From Candidatus Bathyarchaeia archaeon (GTDB taxonomy: Archaea; Thermoproteota; Bathyarchaeia; Bathyarchaeales; Bathycorpusculaceae), in contig CP166960.1 in assembly GCA_041447175.1 (NCBI GenBank), positions 2,248,519-2,312,518 on the forward strand: a stretch of 64,000 nucleotides of DNA. The letters are read 5' to 3'. A model generated the notes under the pieces. That model was given only the letters and a program-made list of their open reading frames with translations, was not told the DNA's origin and searched no databases. Positions 57,490 through 64,000 of the stretch are shown here, in pieces (within the stretch, counting starts at the first letter, position 1; every line of letters begins with the position of its first letter). Position numbers and translations under genes: made by a program.

Positions 57490-58316
57490 GACTCGACGTA
57501 GAAAAAGTATCTTTTTCGTACAAGCAAGGAACTCCAGTTTTTAGAGACATCTCTTTCTCTATCACGAAGGGGGATGTCTTCTGCATTTTAGGTCAAAACG
57601 GCGCGGGAAAATCAACTCTGTTAAGTTGCATAGGTAACCTGTTTAGTTTAGATGAAGGCACCATACGATTGGACGGGGAAGATATCTCAAAAATGTCCCG
57701 CATGGAGTTAGCTCGAAAAATAGGCTATATCCCCCAATTCCATAATCCCGTTTTTCCCTATTCTGTTTTCGATTTTGTGTTAATGGGGCGAACTCCGCAT
57801 TTGGGCGCTTTTTCTGCCCCGAAAAAACGGGACATAAACATAGCTAAAAAAGCAATAGAGGCTGCTGGCATTTCTTACCTGATTGACAAACCTTACAGCG
57901 AAATCAGCGGAGGTGAGCGCCAGCTTGTGATGTTCGCTAAGGTTTTAACTCAGGAGCCCGAGATAATTCTTCTTGACGAGCCCACATCTCATTTGGATTT
58001 TGGAAATCAATTCAAGATTCTTAACTTAATCGACGCTTTGTCAAAAAGCGGGTTTTCCGTCATAATGACGTCTCACTTTCCAGACCATGCTTTTCTTGTT
58101 TCTACTAAAGTTGGCATAATGAAGGGGCATTCATTCATAGACTTGGGAGCCGCTAACGATGTGGTGACTGAAGAAAATATGCGGGAAGCTTACGGGTTGG
58201 ATGTTAAGATTGCTTTTATTGATAAAGCTGAGCGGAAAGTTTGTGTGCCTCTTAAGATGCCTCAATCAAGCGCGATTTTTGGTTTTTCTGCCCTTAAAGG
58301 CGACCATGAACAATAG
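57480..58316 (+). CDS. ABC importer ATPase (second FecCD system)
   Basis: A 278-residue ATPase: Walker A LGQNGAGKST, signature SGGERQLVMFAKAL-like (ISGGERQLVMFAKVL), Walker B IILLDEPTSHLDFG and the switch MTSHFPDH. It overlaps the permease stop (ATG at 57480). A 30-residue C-terminal extension after EAYGLDVKIAF is slightly longer than usual. Substrate class is iron chelate, heme, cobalamin or oxyanion-type; the molybdate-type transporter gene next door makes a molybdate or tungstate link possible but unproven. Confidence 0.92.
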   Translation: MVLRLDVEKVSFSYKQGTPVFRDISFSITKGDVFCILGQNGAGKSTLLSCIGNLFSLDEGTIRLDGEDISKMSRMELARKIGYIPQFHNPVFPYSVFDFVLMGRTPHLGAFSAPKKRDINIAKKAIEAAGISYLIDKPYSEISGGERQLVMFAKVLTQEPEIILLDEPTSHLDFGNQFKILNLIDALSKSGFSVIMTSHFPDHAFLVSTKVGIMKGHSFIDLGAANDVVTEENMREAYGLDVKIAFIDKAERKVCVPLKMPQSSAIFGFSALKGDHEQ

Positions 58317-58335
58317 TTAATGGTAAACCGTCTTC

Positions 58336-58357
58336 TCTGTTTTTTTGCATTTTTTCT
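58336..58357 (+). terminator. T-runs after the second importer operon
   Basis: Seven T's and six T's separated by GCA, about 20 bases after the ATPase stop codon, fit archaeal termination and separate this operon from the molybdate-type transporter. Confidence 0.4.
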
Positions 58358-58465
58358 GTTAGTCCCTATTCGCAGTCGAGGCTTGTTTTTGCAAGATTAC
58401 CTGCCTTTGTTATGATTGGGCACTATTGTGGTGCTTATTTGTTTTGTTTGAAATGTTTTCGTTGT

Positions 58466-58505
58466 TACAATTGTATAACGTCGCTGGTTTATATACGCGT
58501 ATATA
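58466..58505 (+). promoter_or_regulatory. Two palindromes and promoter of the MOT1-like gene
   Basis: TACAATTGTA (58466-58475) and TATATACGCGTATATA (58490-58505) are perfect palindromes with centres 27 bases apart. The second overlaps the likely TATA box (TTTATATA, about 58488-58495), so a bound regulator would block transcription. A metal- or molybdate-responsive repressor is a fair guess, given the gene downstream. Confidence 0.5.
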
Positions 58506-58513
58506 TTAAGCAA

Positions 58514-58603
58514 TGCAGTCAAAAACCGCACCCTCTGCTAAAAAACTGGGGCAAACTTCGGCAGAGCAGCCCTTCAGTCTAACCTCAACTAAAAGCAAGT
58601 GAA
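58514..58603 (+). CDS. Possible 29-residue leader peptide before the MOT1-like gene
   Basis: An ATG lies about 25 bases after the TATA-like element, where a leaderless transcript would begin, and opens a frame (MQSKTAPSAKKLGQTSAEQ...) that stops six bases before the transporter start. The RNA can also fold a CTCTGC/GCAGAG hairpin (58533-58538 with 58561-58566). It could be a regulatory upstream frame; no conservation evidence is available. Confidence 0.25.
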
Positions 58604-58609
58604 GAGCAA

Positions 58610-59734
58610 ATGGTAAAAATCGGCGCTTACGAATTCAGCCTACGAGAGTTTGCAGGTGCACTAGGTGATTTTGGTCCCCTTAACCCGTTTATCCTCGGCT
58701 ACATCGCCGTTTTGGGTTTGGACCCTGCAGGAATCTTTCTCGCAATGGGCATCACCAACATCATCATCGGCTTAGTCTACAAACTGCCCTTGCCTGTGGA
58801 GCCCCAAAAAGCCATCGGAGCCGCCGCCCTAACCCAACATTGGCTTCCCGGACAGATCTATATAAGTGGGCTGGCATCGGGGCTTATCTGGCTGCTTTTG
58901 AGTTTCTCAGGGCTGGTTAAAAAATTCGCTAAGGTAACTCCCACCGTAGTCATACGCGGCATCCAAGTCGGCTTAATGTTCATCCTGCTTTGGGAGGCAA
59001 TCCAGCTTGTTCAGTCAAATCTCCTTTTAGCGCTTGCCTCCGTAGGCATAATCCTTGTTTTGATGAAGAATCGTTACTTGCCCGCCGCAATTGCACTTTT
59101 TGTCATAGGTTTAGTGATTGTTTTTGTGTCTAATCCGAACCTAAGTTTAGGGGTGAATTTTGCAGTTCCCGCTCTTTGGCTGCCTTCAATCGAAAGCCTA
59201 ACTGTAGGTGTCCTAACGGTAATTCTTGCCCAGCTAGTGCTCACCTATTCAAACGCCATCCTTGCCACCACCTTGGCAGTGAAAGAACGTTTCCCAAAAA
59301 CCAACCTAGAAGAAGCAAACCTTTCCGCAAACATGGGCTTCATGAACACCTTTCTCTCCTTCATACGAGGCGTACCAATGTGCCACGGCGCAGGGGGCTT
59401 TGCATCGCAATACTTTTTTGGAGCCCGAACAGGCGGCGCCATGATCATGGAGGGGGCAATTGAGGTGGTTTTGGCTTTCTTTTTTGCGGCATCAATCGCC
59501 AACATATTTGCCGTTTTCCCCGTCGCTATAATCGGAGGCATGTTGCTGTTTGCCAGTTTTGAGTTGGGTCGGGCGGCTTTTAAGCTGCGGGGAACTGATT
59601 TGGCTTTGGTGCTGTTGATGGGGGTTGTTTCTTTTGTTTCGAATCTGGCTGTGGGTTTTGTTGTTGGGTTGGTTCTGTTTTACGTTTTAAAATGGGTGAA
59701 GCGTTATCGTAAACGCCCGGGGGCTGTGAATTAG
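58610..59734 (+). CDS. MOT1-like molybdate/sulfate transporter
   Basis: A 374-residue membrane protein with about ten to eleven hydrophobic segments. It has the two MOT1 signatures: FAGALGDFGPLNPFILGYIAVLGLDPAG near the start with PLPVEPQKAIGAAA, and RGVPMCHGAGGFASQYFFGARTGGA near residues 254-278. MOT1 proteins, distantly related to SulP, import molybdate in plants and algae and occur widely in prokaryotes. Molybdate or tungstate would serve aldehyde oxidoreductases or formylmethanofuran dehydrogenases, which this window does not show. Confidence 0.87.
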   Translation: MVKIGAYEFSLREFAGALGDFGPLNPFILGYIAVLGLDPAGIFLAMGITNIIIGLVYKLPLPVEPQKAIGAAALTQHWLPGQIYISGLASGLIWLLLSFSGLVKKFAKVTPTVVIRGIQVGLMFILLWEAIQLVQSNLLLALASVGIILVLMKNRYLPAAIALFVIGLVIVFVSNPNLSLGVNFAVPALWLPSIESLTVGVLTVILAQLVLTYSNAILATTLAVKERFPKTNLEEANLSANMGFMNTFLSFIRGVPMCHGAGGFASQYFFGARTGGAMIMEGAIEVVLAFFFAASIANIFAVFPVAIIGGMLLFASFELGRAAFKLRGTDLALVLLMGVVSFVSNLAVGFVVGLVLFYVLKWVKRYRKRPGAVN

Positions 59735-59840
59735 TAAGTGAAGAACTGCTATCTTTTATCATTTTTTTCTTGGGTTTGTTTTTTGTTTCTTGTTGGGCGA
59801 AATGTTTATAGCGAAGTTTTTTAGTATAAGCTACTGAATA

Positions 59841-59872
59841 TAGGTGAACCTAACTTTAGTATGGTGAACTAA
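59841..59872 (+). promoter_or_regulatory. DtxR-like operator of the feo operon
   Basis: TAGGTGAACCTA (59841-59852) is an inverted repeat, and TTAGT-N7-ACTAA (59856-59872) follows directly. On the minus strand the first reads TTAGGTTCACCTA, close to the DtxR/IdeR box TTAGGTTAGCCTA. Position just before feoA suits iron-dependent repression. A TATA-like AGTATAAG lies at about 59823-59830. Confidence 0.5.
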
Positions 59873-59874
59873 CT

Positions 59875-60108
59875 TTGCGTCTAAGTGAACTAAAACCCGG
59901 ACAAGAAGCAACAGTAATCAAAATCCAAGAAACAGGCGCAGTACGACGCCGAATCATGGACATGGGCCTCATCCGAGGCTCCAAAGTCAAAGTCGTCTGC
60001 CGCGCACCCCTAGGTGACCCCTTGGAACTCGAAATCCGCGACTACAAACTGACTCTGCGACGAAAAGAAGCCGAAAACATCCTTGTCTCCACAGACGGAG
60101 GACTCTAA
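59875..60108 (+). CDS. feoA: FeoA-like SH3 protein, first copy
   Basis: A 77-residue FeoA: LSELKPGQEATVIKIQETGAVRRRIMDMGLIRGSKVKV, then DPLELEIRDYKLTLRRKEAENI, the standard SH3-like fold and motifs. FeoA assists FeoB in Fe(II) uptake. The start is TTG 59875 after GGTGA. Basic composition (RRR, RRK) is typical. It directly precedes a second FeoA gene. Confidence 0.92.
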   Translation: MRLSELKPGQEATVIKIQETGAVRRRIMDMGLIRGSKVKVVCRAPLGDPLELEIRDYKLTLRRKEAENILVSTDGGL

Positions 60109-60109
60109 A

Positions 60110-60337
60110 ATGTCACTGTGCAGTTTACCCGTCGGCACCGAAGCCAAAATCACAAAAATCTACGGCGAAACAAGCGTCATCAAACGCCTAAACGAACTCG
60201 GCTTCACCACAGGAACCACAATCAAAATCATCCGCGGCGAAGACCTCAAAGGCCCCGTGCTTGTGGAAGTCCGCGACTCACGCATAATGCTTGGAAACGA
60301 CGTAGCCACCAAAATAACCGTTGACGAGGTCAAATAA
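60110..60337 (+). CDS. FeoA-like SH3 protein, second copy
   Basis: A 75-residue FeoA paralogue (SLPVGTEAKITKIYGETSVIKRLNELGFTTGTTIKII...RDSRIMLGNDVATKITV). It differs strongly from the first copy, so the pair is an old duplication. I use ATG 60110, one base after the preceding stop; an upstream in-frame start would overlap feoA. The two proteins may work as a heteromer on FeoB. Confidence 0.9.
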   Translation: MSLCSLPVGTEAKITKIYGETSVIKRLNELGFTTGTTIKIIRGEDLKGPVLVEVRDSRIMLGNDVATKITVDEVK

Positions 60338-60338
60338 C

Positions 60339-61043
60339 ATGCCCTACACCGTTGCACTCATCGGCAACCCCAACGTCGGCAAAAGCGTCATATTCAACAG
60401 CCTTGTGCCCGGCGCCCGCCAACACGTCGGCAACTGGCCCGGCAAAACCGTTGAGAAAAAAGAAGGCGGCTTCATTCACAAAAATGTCCAAATGAAGCTC
60501 GTCGACCTGCCCGGAACCTACAGCCTCACCGCCGCAGCCGAAGACGAACTGGTCTCACGCAAATTCATAGTCGACGAAAAACCCGACCTAGTAATCGATG
60601 TTGTGGACGCTTCTAACTTGGAGCGGAACCTTTACCTGACTTTTCTTCTGCTGGAGCTGGAGGCAAACGTGCTTTTAGTTTTGAACATGGTGGACATAGC
60701 GGAGGGCAAAGGCTACAAAATCAACACCAACCGACTCTCCGACCAGCTGGGTATCCCCGTGGTTCCCACCGTCGCCACCAAAGGCAAAGGACTTGCTGAA
60801 CTAAACGATGCCCTCCTTAAAGCGGTCAAGAAAACCCCGCCGGTCACCCCAAAGGTGACTTACGGCGAGAAAATCGAAACCGTCATTGGCGATGTTGTCT
60901 TGTTGCTCAAAAAAGACCCCACGTTACAGCAAAAGTATCCGTTGCGGTGGTTAGCAATCAAACTTCTCGAAAAAGACCAACAAGCCCTAGACATAATCAA
61001 GCACAGTCAAAACTCACATGAACTGCTGGAGGTTGTTGCATGA
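60339..61043 (+). CDS. feoB: FeoB GTPase domain as a separate protein
   Basis: A 234-residue protein equal to the cytosolic part of FeoB. G1 is GNPNVGKSV, the switch I/II region has VGNWPGKTVEKKEG and DLPGTYSL, G4 is LNMVDIAE and the helical GDI-like domain follows to the end. It stops after the helical region where FeoB normally continues into the membrane part. The stop overlaps the start of the next gene by four bases (ATGA), so both halves should be made in equal amounts. Confidence 0.92.
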   Translation: MPYTVALIGNPNVGKSVIFNSLVPGARQHVGNWPGKTVEKKEGGFIHKNVQMKLVDLPGTYSLTAAAEDELVSRKFIVDEKPDLVIDVVDASNLERNLYLTFLLLELEANVLLVLNMVDIAEGKGYKINTNRLSDQLGIPVVPTVATKGKGLAELNDALLKAVKKTPPVTPKVTYGEKIETVIGDVVLLLKKDPTLQQKYPLRWLAIKLLEKDQQALDIIKHSQNSHELLEVVA

Positions 61044-62329
61044 AAGCCAAAGAATGCCTTGGCGACGACCCTGAACTTGTCTTAGCCGACGCCCGATACG
61101 ACGGTATCAGCAAAATCCTAAGCGACTCCCTTATCAAAGGGGAACGCAAATGGAGCATCTCCGACCTTCTTGACAAGGTTTTCCTCAACAAATACATAGG
61201 CATCCCCGCCTTCTTCGCGTTGTTGTGGGCAGTGTTTCAGTTCACGTTCGAAGCTTCCGCGCCCTTCATGAGCTTAATCGAGATGTTTTTTGCTTATCTC
61301 TCCAGCTTAGCGGCGCAGATACCCAACCCCGTTGTTGCTTCACTTCTGGCTGACGGCATTTTCAGCGGGTTAGGTTTCATTCTGACCTTCACAGCGCCAA
61401 TATTCTTCCTGTTCTTCGCTCTCTCCCTTTTAGAAGACAGCGGATATTTGGCGCGCGTAGCCTTCGTGTTTGACAAGTTAATGTTCAAACTCGGGCTACA
61501 CGGCAGATCCTTCATACCAATGCTGCTGGGGTTCGGATGTAACCTGCCCGCAATCATGGCGGCACGTAGCGTTGAAGGCAAAAAAGACCGCCTCATAACA
61601 ATACTGACCGTGCCCTTCATGTCCTGCGCTGCACGGTTGCCCGTGTATGTGCTGATTGCAGGCGCCTTCTTTGCCGCAAACGCCGCCACAGCTGTTTGGT
61701 CAATGTACATCATCGGCATATTCGTGGCGATCCTGTTTGCTCTGCTGCTACGCAAAACCATCCTAAAAGGTGACCCTGCACCATTCATCATCGAGTTGCC
61801 AACCTACAAGATGCCCACGCTGGGCGGCTCAGTGCTGCACATGTGGGAAAGAGGCGTCTCGTTCCTAAAGAAAGCAGGCACGTATCTGCTGTTGGGTGCA
61901 ATCATCATTTGGGCGCTTTCCGTGTTGCCTTGGGGTGTGGAGCCTGGCGGCGGCGAGTCCCTGATAGGGTTGATAGGTCAAGGGTTGCAGCCAATCTTTG
62001 CTCCGTTAGGTTTCAGCTGGCAGATTGTCTCCTCACTGGTCTTTGCTTTCCTAGCCAAAGAGTTAGTGGTGGAATCTTTGGGCGTAATCTACGGTGTAGG
62101 CGGCGAAGCCAGCATACAAGCTGCTTTGGTTGCTTCGATAACTCCTGTTAGCGCTTTTGCGTTGATGGTGTTTACCCTGCTGTACGTTCCCTGCTTAGCC
62201 ACGGTTGGCGTCATAAAGAAGGAAACTGGCTCATGGAAGTGGACCCTGTTTGCAGTTATATCTGAAATGGTCATCGCATACCTCGCAGCACTGGTAATTG
62301 TTGGAGTTGGAGGGCTATTCTTAGGTTAG
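61040..62329 (+). CDS. FeoB membrane permease domain as a separate protein
   Basis: A 429-residue protein that continues where the GTPase half stops: VLADARYDGISKIL, the conserved pre-membrane ARY segment, followed by DKVFLNKYIGIPAFF and about nine to ten membrane segments. FeoB Gate motifs with Cys are present: LLGFGCNLPAIMAARS (Gate 1) and YVPCLATVGVIKKETGSWKW (Gate 2). Together the two genes cover full-length FeoB. The join is seamless, so this is either a real split gene or a frameshift. Confidence 0.92.
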   Translation: MKAKECLGDDPELVLADARYDGISKILSDSLIKGERKWSISDLLDKVFLNKYIGIPAFFALLWAVFQFTFEASAPFMSLIEMFFAYLSSLAAQIPNPVVASLLADGIFSGLGFILTFTAPIFFLFFALSLLEDSGYLARVAFVFDKLMFKLGLHGRSFIPMLLGFGCNLPAIMAARSVEGKKDRLITILTVPFMSCAARLPVYVLIAGAFFAANAATAVWSMYIIGIFVAILFALLLRKTILKGDPAPFIIELPTYKMPTLGGSVLHMWERGVSFLKKAGTYLLLGAIIIWALSVLPWGVEPGGGESLIGLIGQGLQPIFAPLGFSWQIVSSLVFAFLAKELVVESLGVIYGVGGEASIQAALVASITPVSAFALMVFTLLYVPCLATVGVIKKETGSWKWTLFAVISEMVIAYLAALVIVGVGGLFLG

Positions 62330-62339
62330 GTGATGCAAA

Positions 62340-62831
62340 ATGGAAATGAACACAAAACTCGGAAAAGAACTATCCATCTACTCGCTTGGCATAGGCTTAG
62401 TTTACATCGTCTTAGGGTTGCTTGAACTCCTCCGCGGACTCAGCGAAGCCTTCGGTCTTGAATGGGCCCTCATGCAAATCAGCACTGTCCTTGTCTACCC
62501 TGACATATTCAGCGGCATCACGCTTTCCATAATTGGTTTTGTTTTCCTGTTCGGAGTCATGCCGCAATGGAAAGCCAGCAAAGACGCTACTTCATACCTC
62601 GTAGTGGGAACCCTCCTGTCGGCGGTGTTCTTCGGGGTGTACTTGGCGATTATGGGAGCCCATGCCCTTGGGTCGGGCGTTTACCTAATTGCCCCCGAAG
62701 CGTACGCCGACATCTTTGCTGACTGGGCTGAATGGAGTTGGCTGGGCGATATGCGAGCAGGAATTTGGCTATTTGCCTTTGTGCTTCCCGGGCTTTACTT
62801 AACGTTGAAGCTTTGGAGGGTGAAAAAGTAG
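62340..62831 (+). CDS. Four-helix membrane protein in the feo operon (unrecognised)
   Basis: A 163-residue protein with four hydrophobic segments (about 12-30, 55-75, 85-105 and 140-158) and no motif I recognise. It begins 11 bases after the FeoB permease stop and ends one base before the next gene, so it belongs to the iron operon. Loop residues (DMRAG, EAYADIFADWAEW) are acidic and aromatic. A Fe(II)-uptake accessory role is inference from position. Confidence 0.6.
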   Translation: MEMNTKLGKELSIYSLGIGLVYIVLGLLELLRGLSEAFGLEWALMQISTVLVYPDIFSGITLSIIGFVFLFGVMPQWKASKDATSYLVVGTLLSAVFFGVYLAIMGAHALGSGVYLIAPEAYADIFADWAEWSWLGDMRAGIWLFAFVLPGLYLTLKLWRVKK

Positions 62832-62832
62832 C

Positions 62833-63129
62833 ATGTTGCAAGATGTACTGCGGTTAATCAGCGAATCTGGTATGGTTAGCATGTCTGAGCTTGCTGAGAA
62901 AACAGACACTACTGAAGCAATGGTTGAACAAATGATCTCTCTGCTGGTCTCCAAAGGATACTTGGCTCTCATAAACATGGACCACAACTGCAGCGAATCT
63001 CACTGTAGTGGCTGCCACATCCACTGTAAAGCTGGCTCTAAAAACGCCGAGAAAACGTACTTCATAACTGAGAAAGGACGCAAATACCTTGGACTGCCTG
63101 ATGCTGAACCAAACGTACACCAACCTTGA
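62833..63129 (+). CDS. FeoC-like winged-helix protein with Cys cluster
   Basis: A 98-residue winged-helix protein of FeoC type: LQDVLRLISESGMVSMSELAEKTDTTEAMVEQMISLLVSKGYL, then a wing with C-x4-C-x2-C-x3-C (CSESHCSGCHIHC, residues 53-65), suited to an iron-sulfur cluster, and a C-terminal strand FITEKGRKYLGL. FeoC proteins sit at the end of feo operons and control FeoB or act as regulators. Confidence 0.85.
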   Translation: MLQDVLRLISESGMVSMSELAEKTDTTEAMVEQMISLLVSKGYLALINMDHNCSESHCSGCHIHCKAGSKNAEKTYFITEKGRKYLGLPDAEPNVHQP

Positions 63130-63250
63130 CTGGCTCGTCAAGGGTACCGTGTCGCCTTTTCCCTTTTTCTTAACTGAAGAGGACGCTACAACAAGCTTCT
63201 CTCTTTTGTGCTGAAATAACAAGTTAACTGTTTATTGAGGTGATTTTGTT

Positions 63251-63994
63251 ATGGATTTGATTTGGGTTGGGTTTCTTGCTAGTTTGCTGGCTGGACTGGC
63301 AACTGGTGCAGGAGCATTGCCCGTGTTATTCACCAAAGGGGTCTCGGACAAACTACTGGATGTTCTGCTTGGCTTCTCAGCAGGGGTTATGCTTGCGGCT
63401 ACCTGCTTTAGCCTCATAGTGCCCTCCTTAGACTTGGGTGGTCCACTGATTGTAGTCATCGGCATAATTCTTGGAGCTCTGACACTTCACTTGGTGGACC
63501 GTTTCGTGCCCCATTTTCATCCCATCGCGGGACCCGAAGGTCCATCCTCCCACCTGTCCAAAGTCTGGCTATTCGCGCTTGCAATGACCATCCACAACTT
63601 TCCCGAGGGCCTGGCAGTGGGCGTGAGTTTTGGCAGCGGTGATGCGGCTGCCGGGCTCGTGGTGGCTATGGCGATTGGGCTGCAGAATATGCCTGAAGGG
63701 CTCGCTGTTGCTTTGCCTTTAGTTCGGGAAGGTTACAGCCGCCGCAAATCCCTATGGTACGGAACCTTGACTGGTCTTGTTGAGCCTTTGGGAGGGTTGC
63801 TTGGGCTTGCACTGATTTCGGTTTTCCTGCCGATTCTGCCTTGGGGGCTCGCTTTTGCGGCTGGTGCGATGCTGTTTGTGGTGAGTGATGAGATGATTCC
63901 TGAAAGCCACCGAAAAGGCTTCGAAAGAGAAGCCACGTTTGGGTTAATCGCAGGGTTTGTTCTTATGATGTTTTTGGACTGCGCCCTGTCTTAA
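63251..63994 (+). CDS. ZIP-family divalent metal transporter
   Basis: A 247-residue ZIP transporter with eight hydrophobic segments. The metal-site motifs are intact: TIHNFPEGLAVGVSFG in helix 4 and GLQNMPEGLAVALP in helix 5, with a short His-rich loop before them (HFHPIAG). ZIP proteins import Zn(II), Fe(II) or related ions. GAGGTGA precedes the ATG. It follows the feo operon after a 120-base spacer with T-runs, so it probably has its own promoter. The gene is complete: its stop is six bases from the window end. Confidence 0.93.
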   Translation: MDLIWVGFLASLLAGLATGAGALPVLFTKGVSDKLLDVLLGFSAGVMLAATCFSLIVPSLDLGGPLIVVIGIILGALTLHLVDRFVPHFHPIAGPEGPSSHLSKVWLFALAMTIHNFPEGLAVGVSFGSGDAAAGLVVAMAIGLQNMPEGLAVALPLVREGYSRRKSLWYGTLTGLVEPLGGLLGLALISVFLPILPWGLAFAAGAMLFVVSDEMIPESHRKGFEREATFGLIAGFVLMMFLDCALS

Positions 63995-64000
63995 CCCCCT

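Overview
The window is archaeal chromosome. It carries both subunits of the archaeal replicative polymerase PolD, an Orc1/Cdc6 initiator, geranylgeranylglyceryl-phosphate synthase (ether lipids), SRP54, eIF5A, L21e, RpoF, Elf1, Sec61-beta, Pus10, Nob1 and Trm112. Starts are often TTG or GTG, promoters have TATA boxes, some genes look leaderless, and a tRNA carries an intron. PolD rules out classical Crenarchaeota. A TackOD1-type domain, the mesophilic-looking base composition, trehalose/maltodextrin genes and paired FecCD-type transporters make a Bathyarchaeia-like member of the TACK group my best guess. That placement is inference, not a measured phylogeny.

Layout. 1-2.7 kb: the 5' part of a membrane pyrophosphatase (cut by the window edge) and an FMN-type glutamate synthase with a decayed copy of its own 5' end upstream. 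2.7-10.1 kb: trehalose/alpha-glucan metabolism (TreT-like synthase, TreZ-like GH13, GH57, MalQ). 10.1-15.0 kb: a leftward operon of a CooC-like ATPase, FecB-like binding protein, O-methyltransferase-like protein, FecCD permease and ATPase, behind a tandem dyad operator. 15.0-19.5 kb: intron-containing tRNA-Ser(CGA), secreted GH16, processive GT2 and a membrane TackOD1-like zinc protein. 19.6-29 kb: PhoU-like regulator, PolD small subunit, Orc1, a probable replication origin, three unrecognised genes and a repeat-rich region, then a two-gene glutamine-dependent NAD synthetase. 29-45.2 kb: dense information-processing genes (Elf1, GGGPS, PolD large subunit, Sec61-beta, Sm-like, Nob1, NAD kinase, eIF5A, SRP54, Pus10, L21e, RpoF, DUF655, KsgA, Mtq2, Trm112). 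45.2-53.5 kb: a leftward nucleotide-sugar operon, GMP synthase, Lrp regulator and serine acetyltransferase. 53.5-64 kb: tRNA-Leu(GAG), a methyltransferase, a second FecB/FecCD/ATPase transporter, a MOT1-like molybdate transporter, a Feo iron operon with split FeoB, and a ZIP transporter.

The most interesting part is 23.8-27.3 kb. Next to orc1 and polD1 lies an AT-rich stretch flanked by ORB-like initiator sites. About 1.5 kb further on, two arrays of 11-bp repeats (core CGTGATTT) face each other about 1.2 kb apart, around a 159-residue protein of unknown function. One array sits right in front of a gene for a membrane-anchored coiled-coil protein with a C-terminal winged helix. The geometry recalls the 11-bp iteron centromeres of plasmid partition loci, and I propose it as a candidate origin-linked segregation or replication-control locus. 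No such system is recognisable to me from the proteins themselves.

Metal and cofactor uptake dominates the accessory content: two FecCD systems, molybdate, Fe(II) and ZIP, several with palindromic operators.
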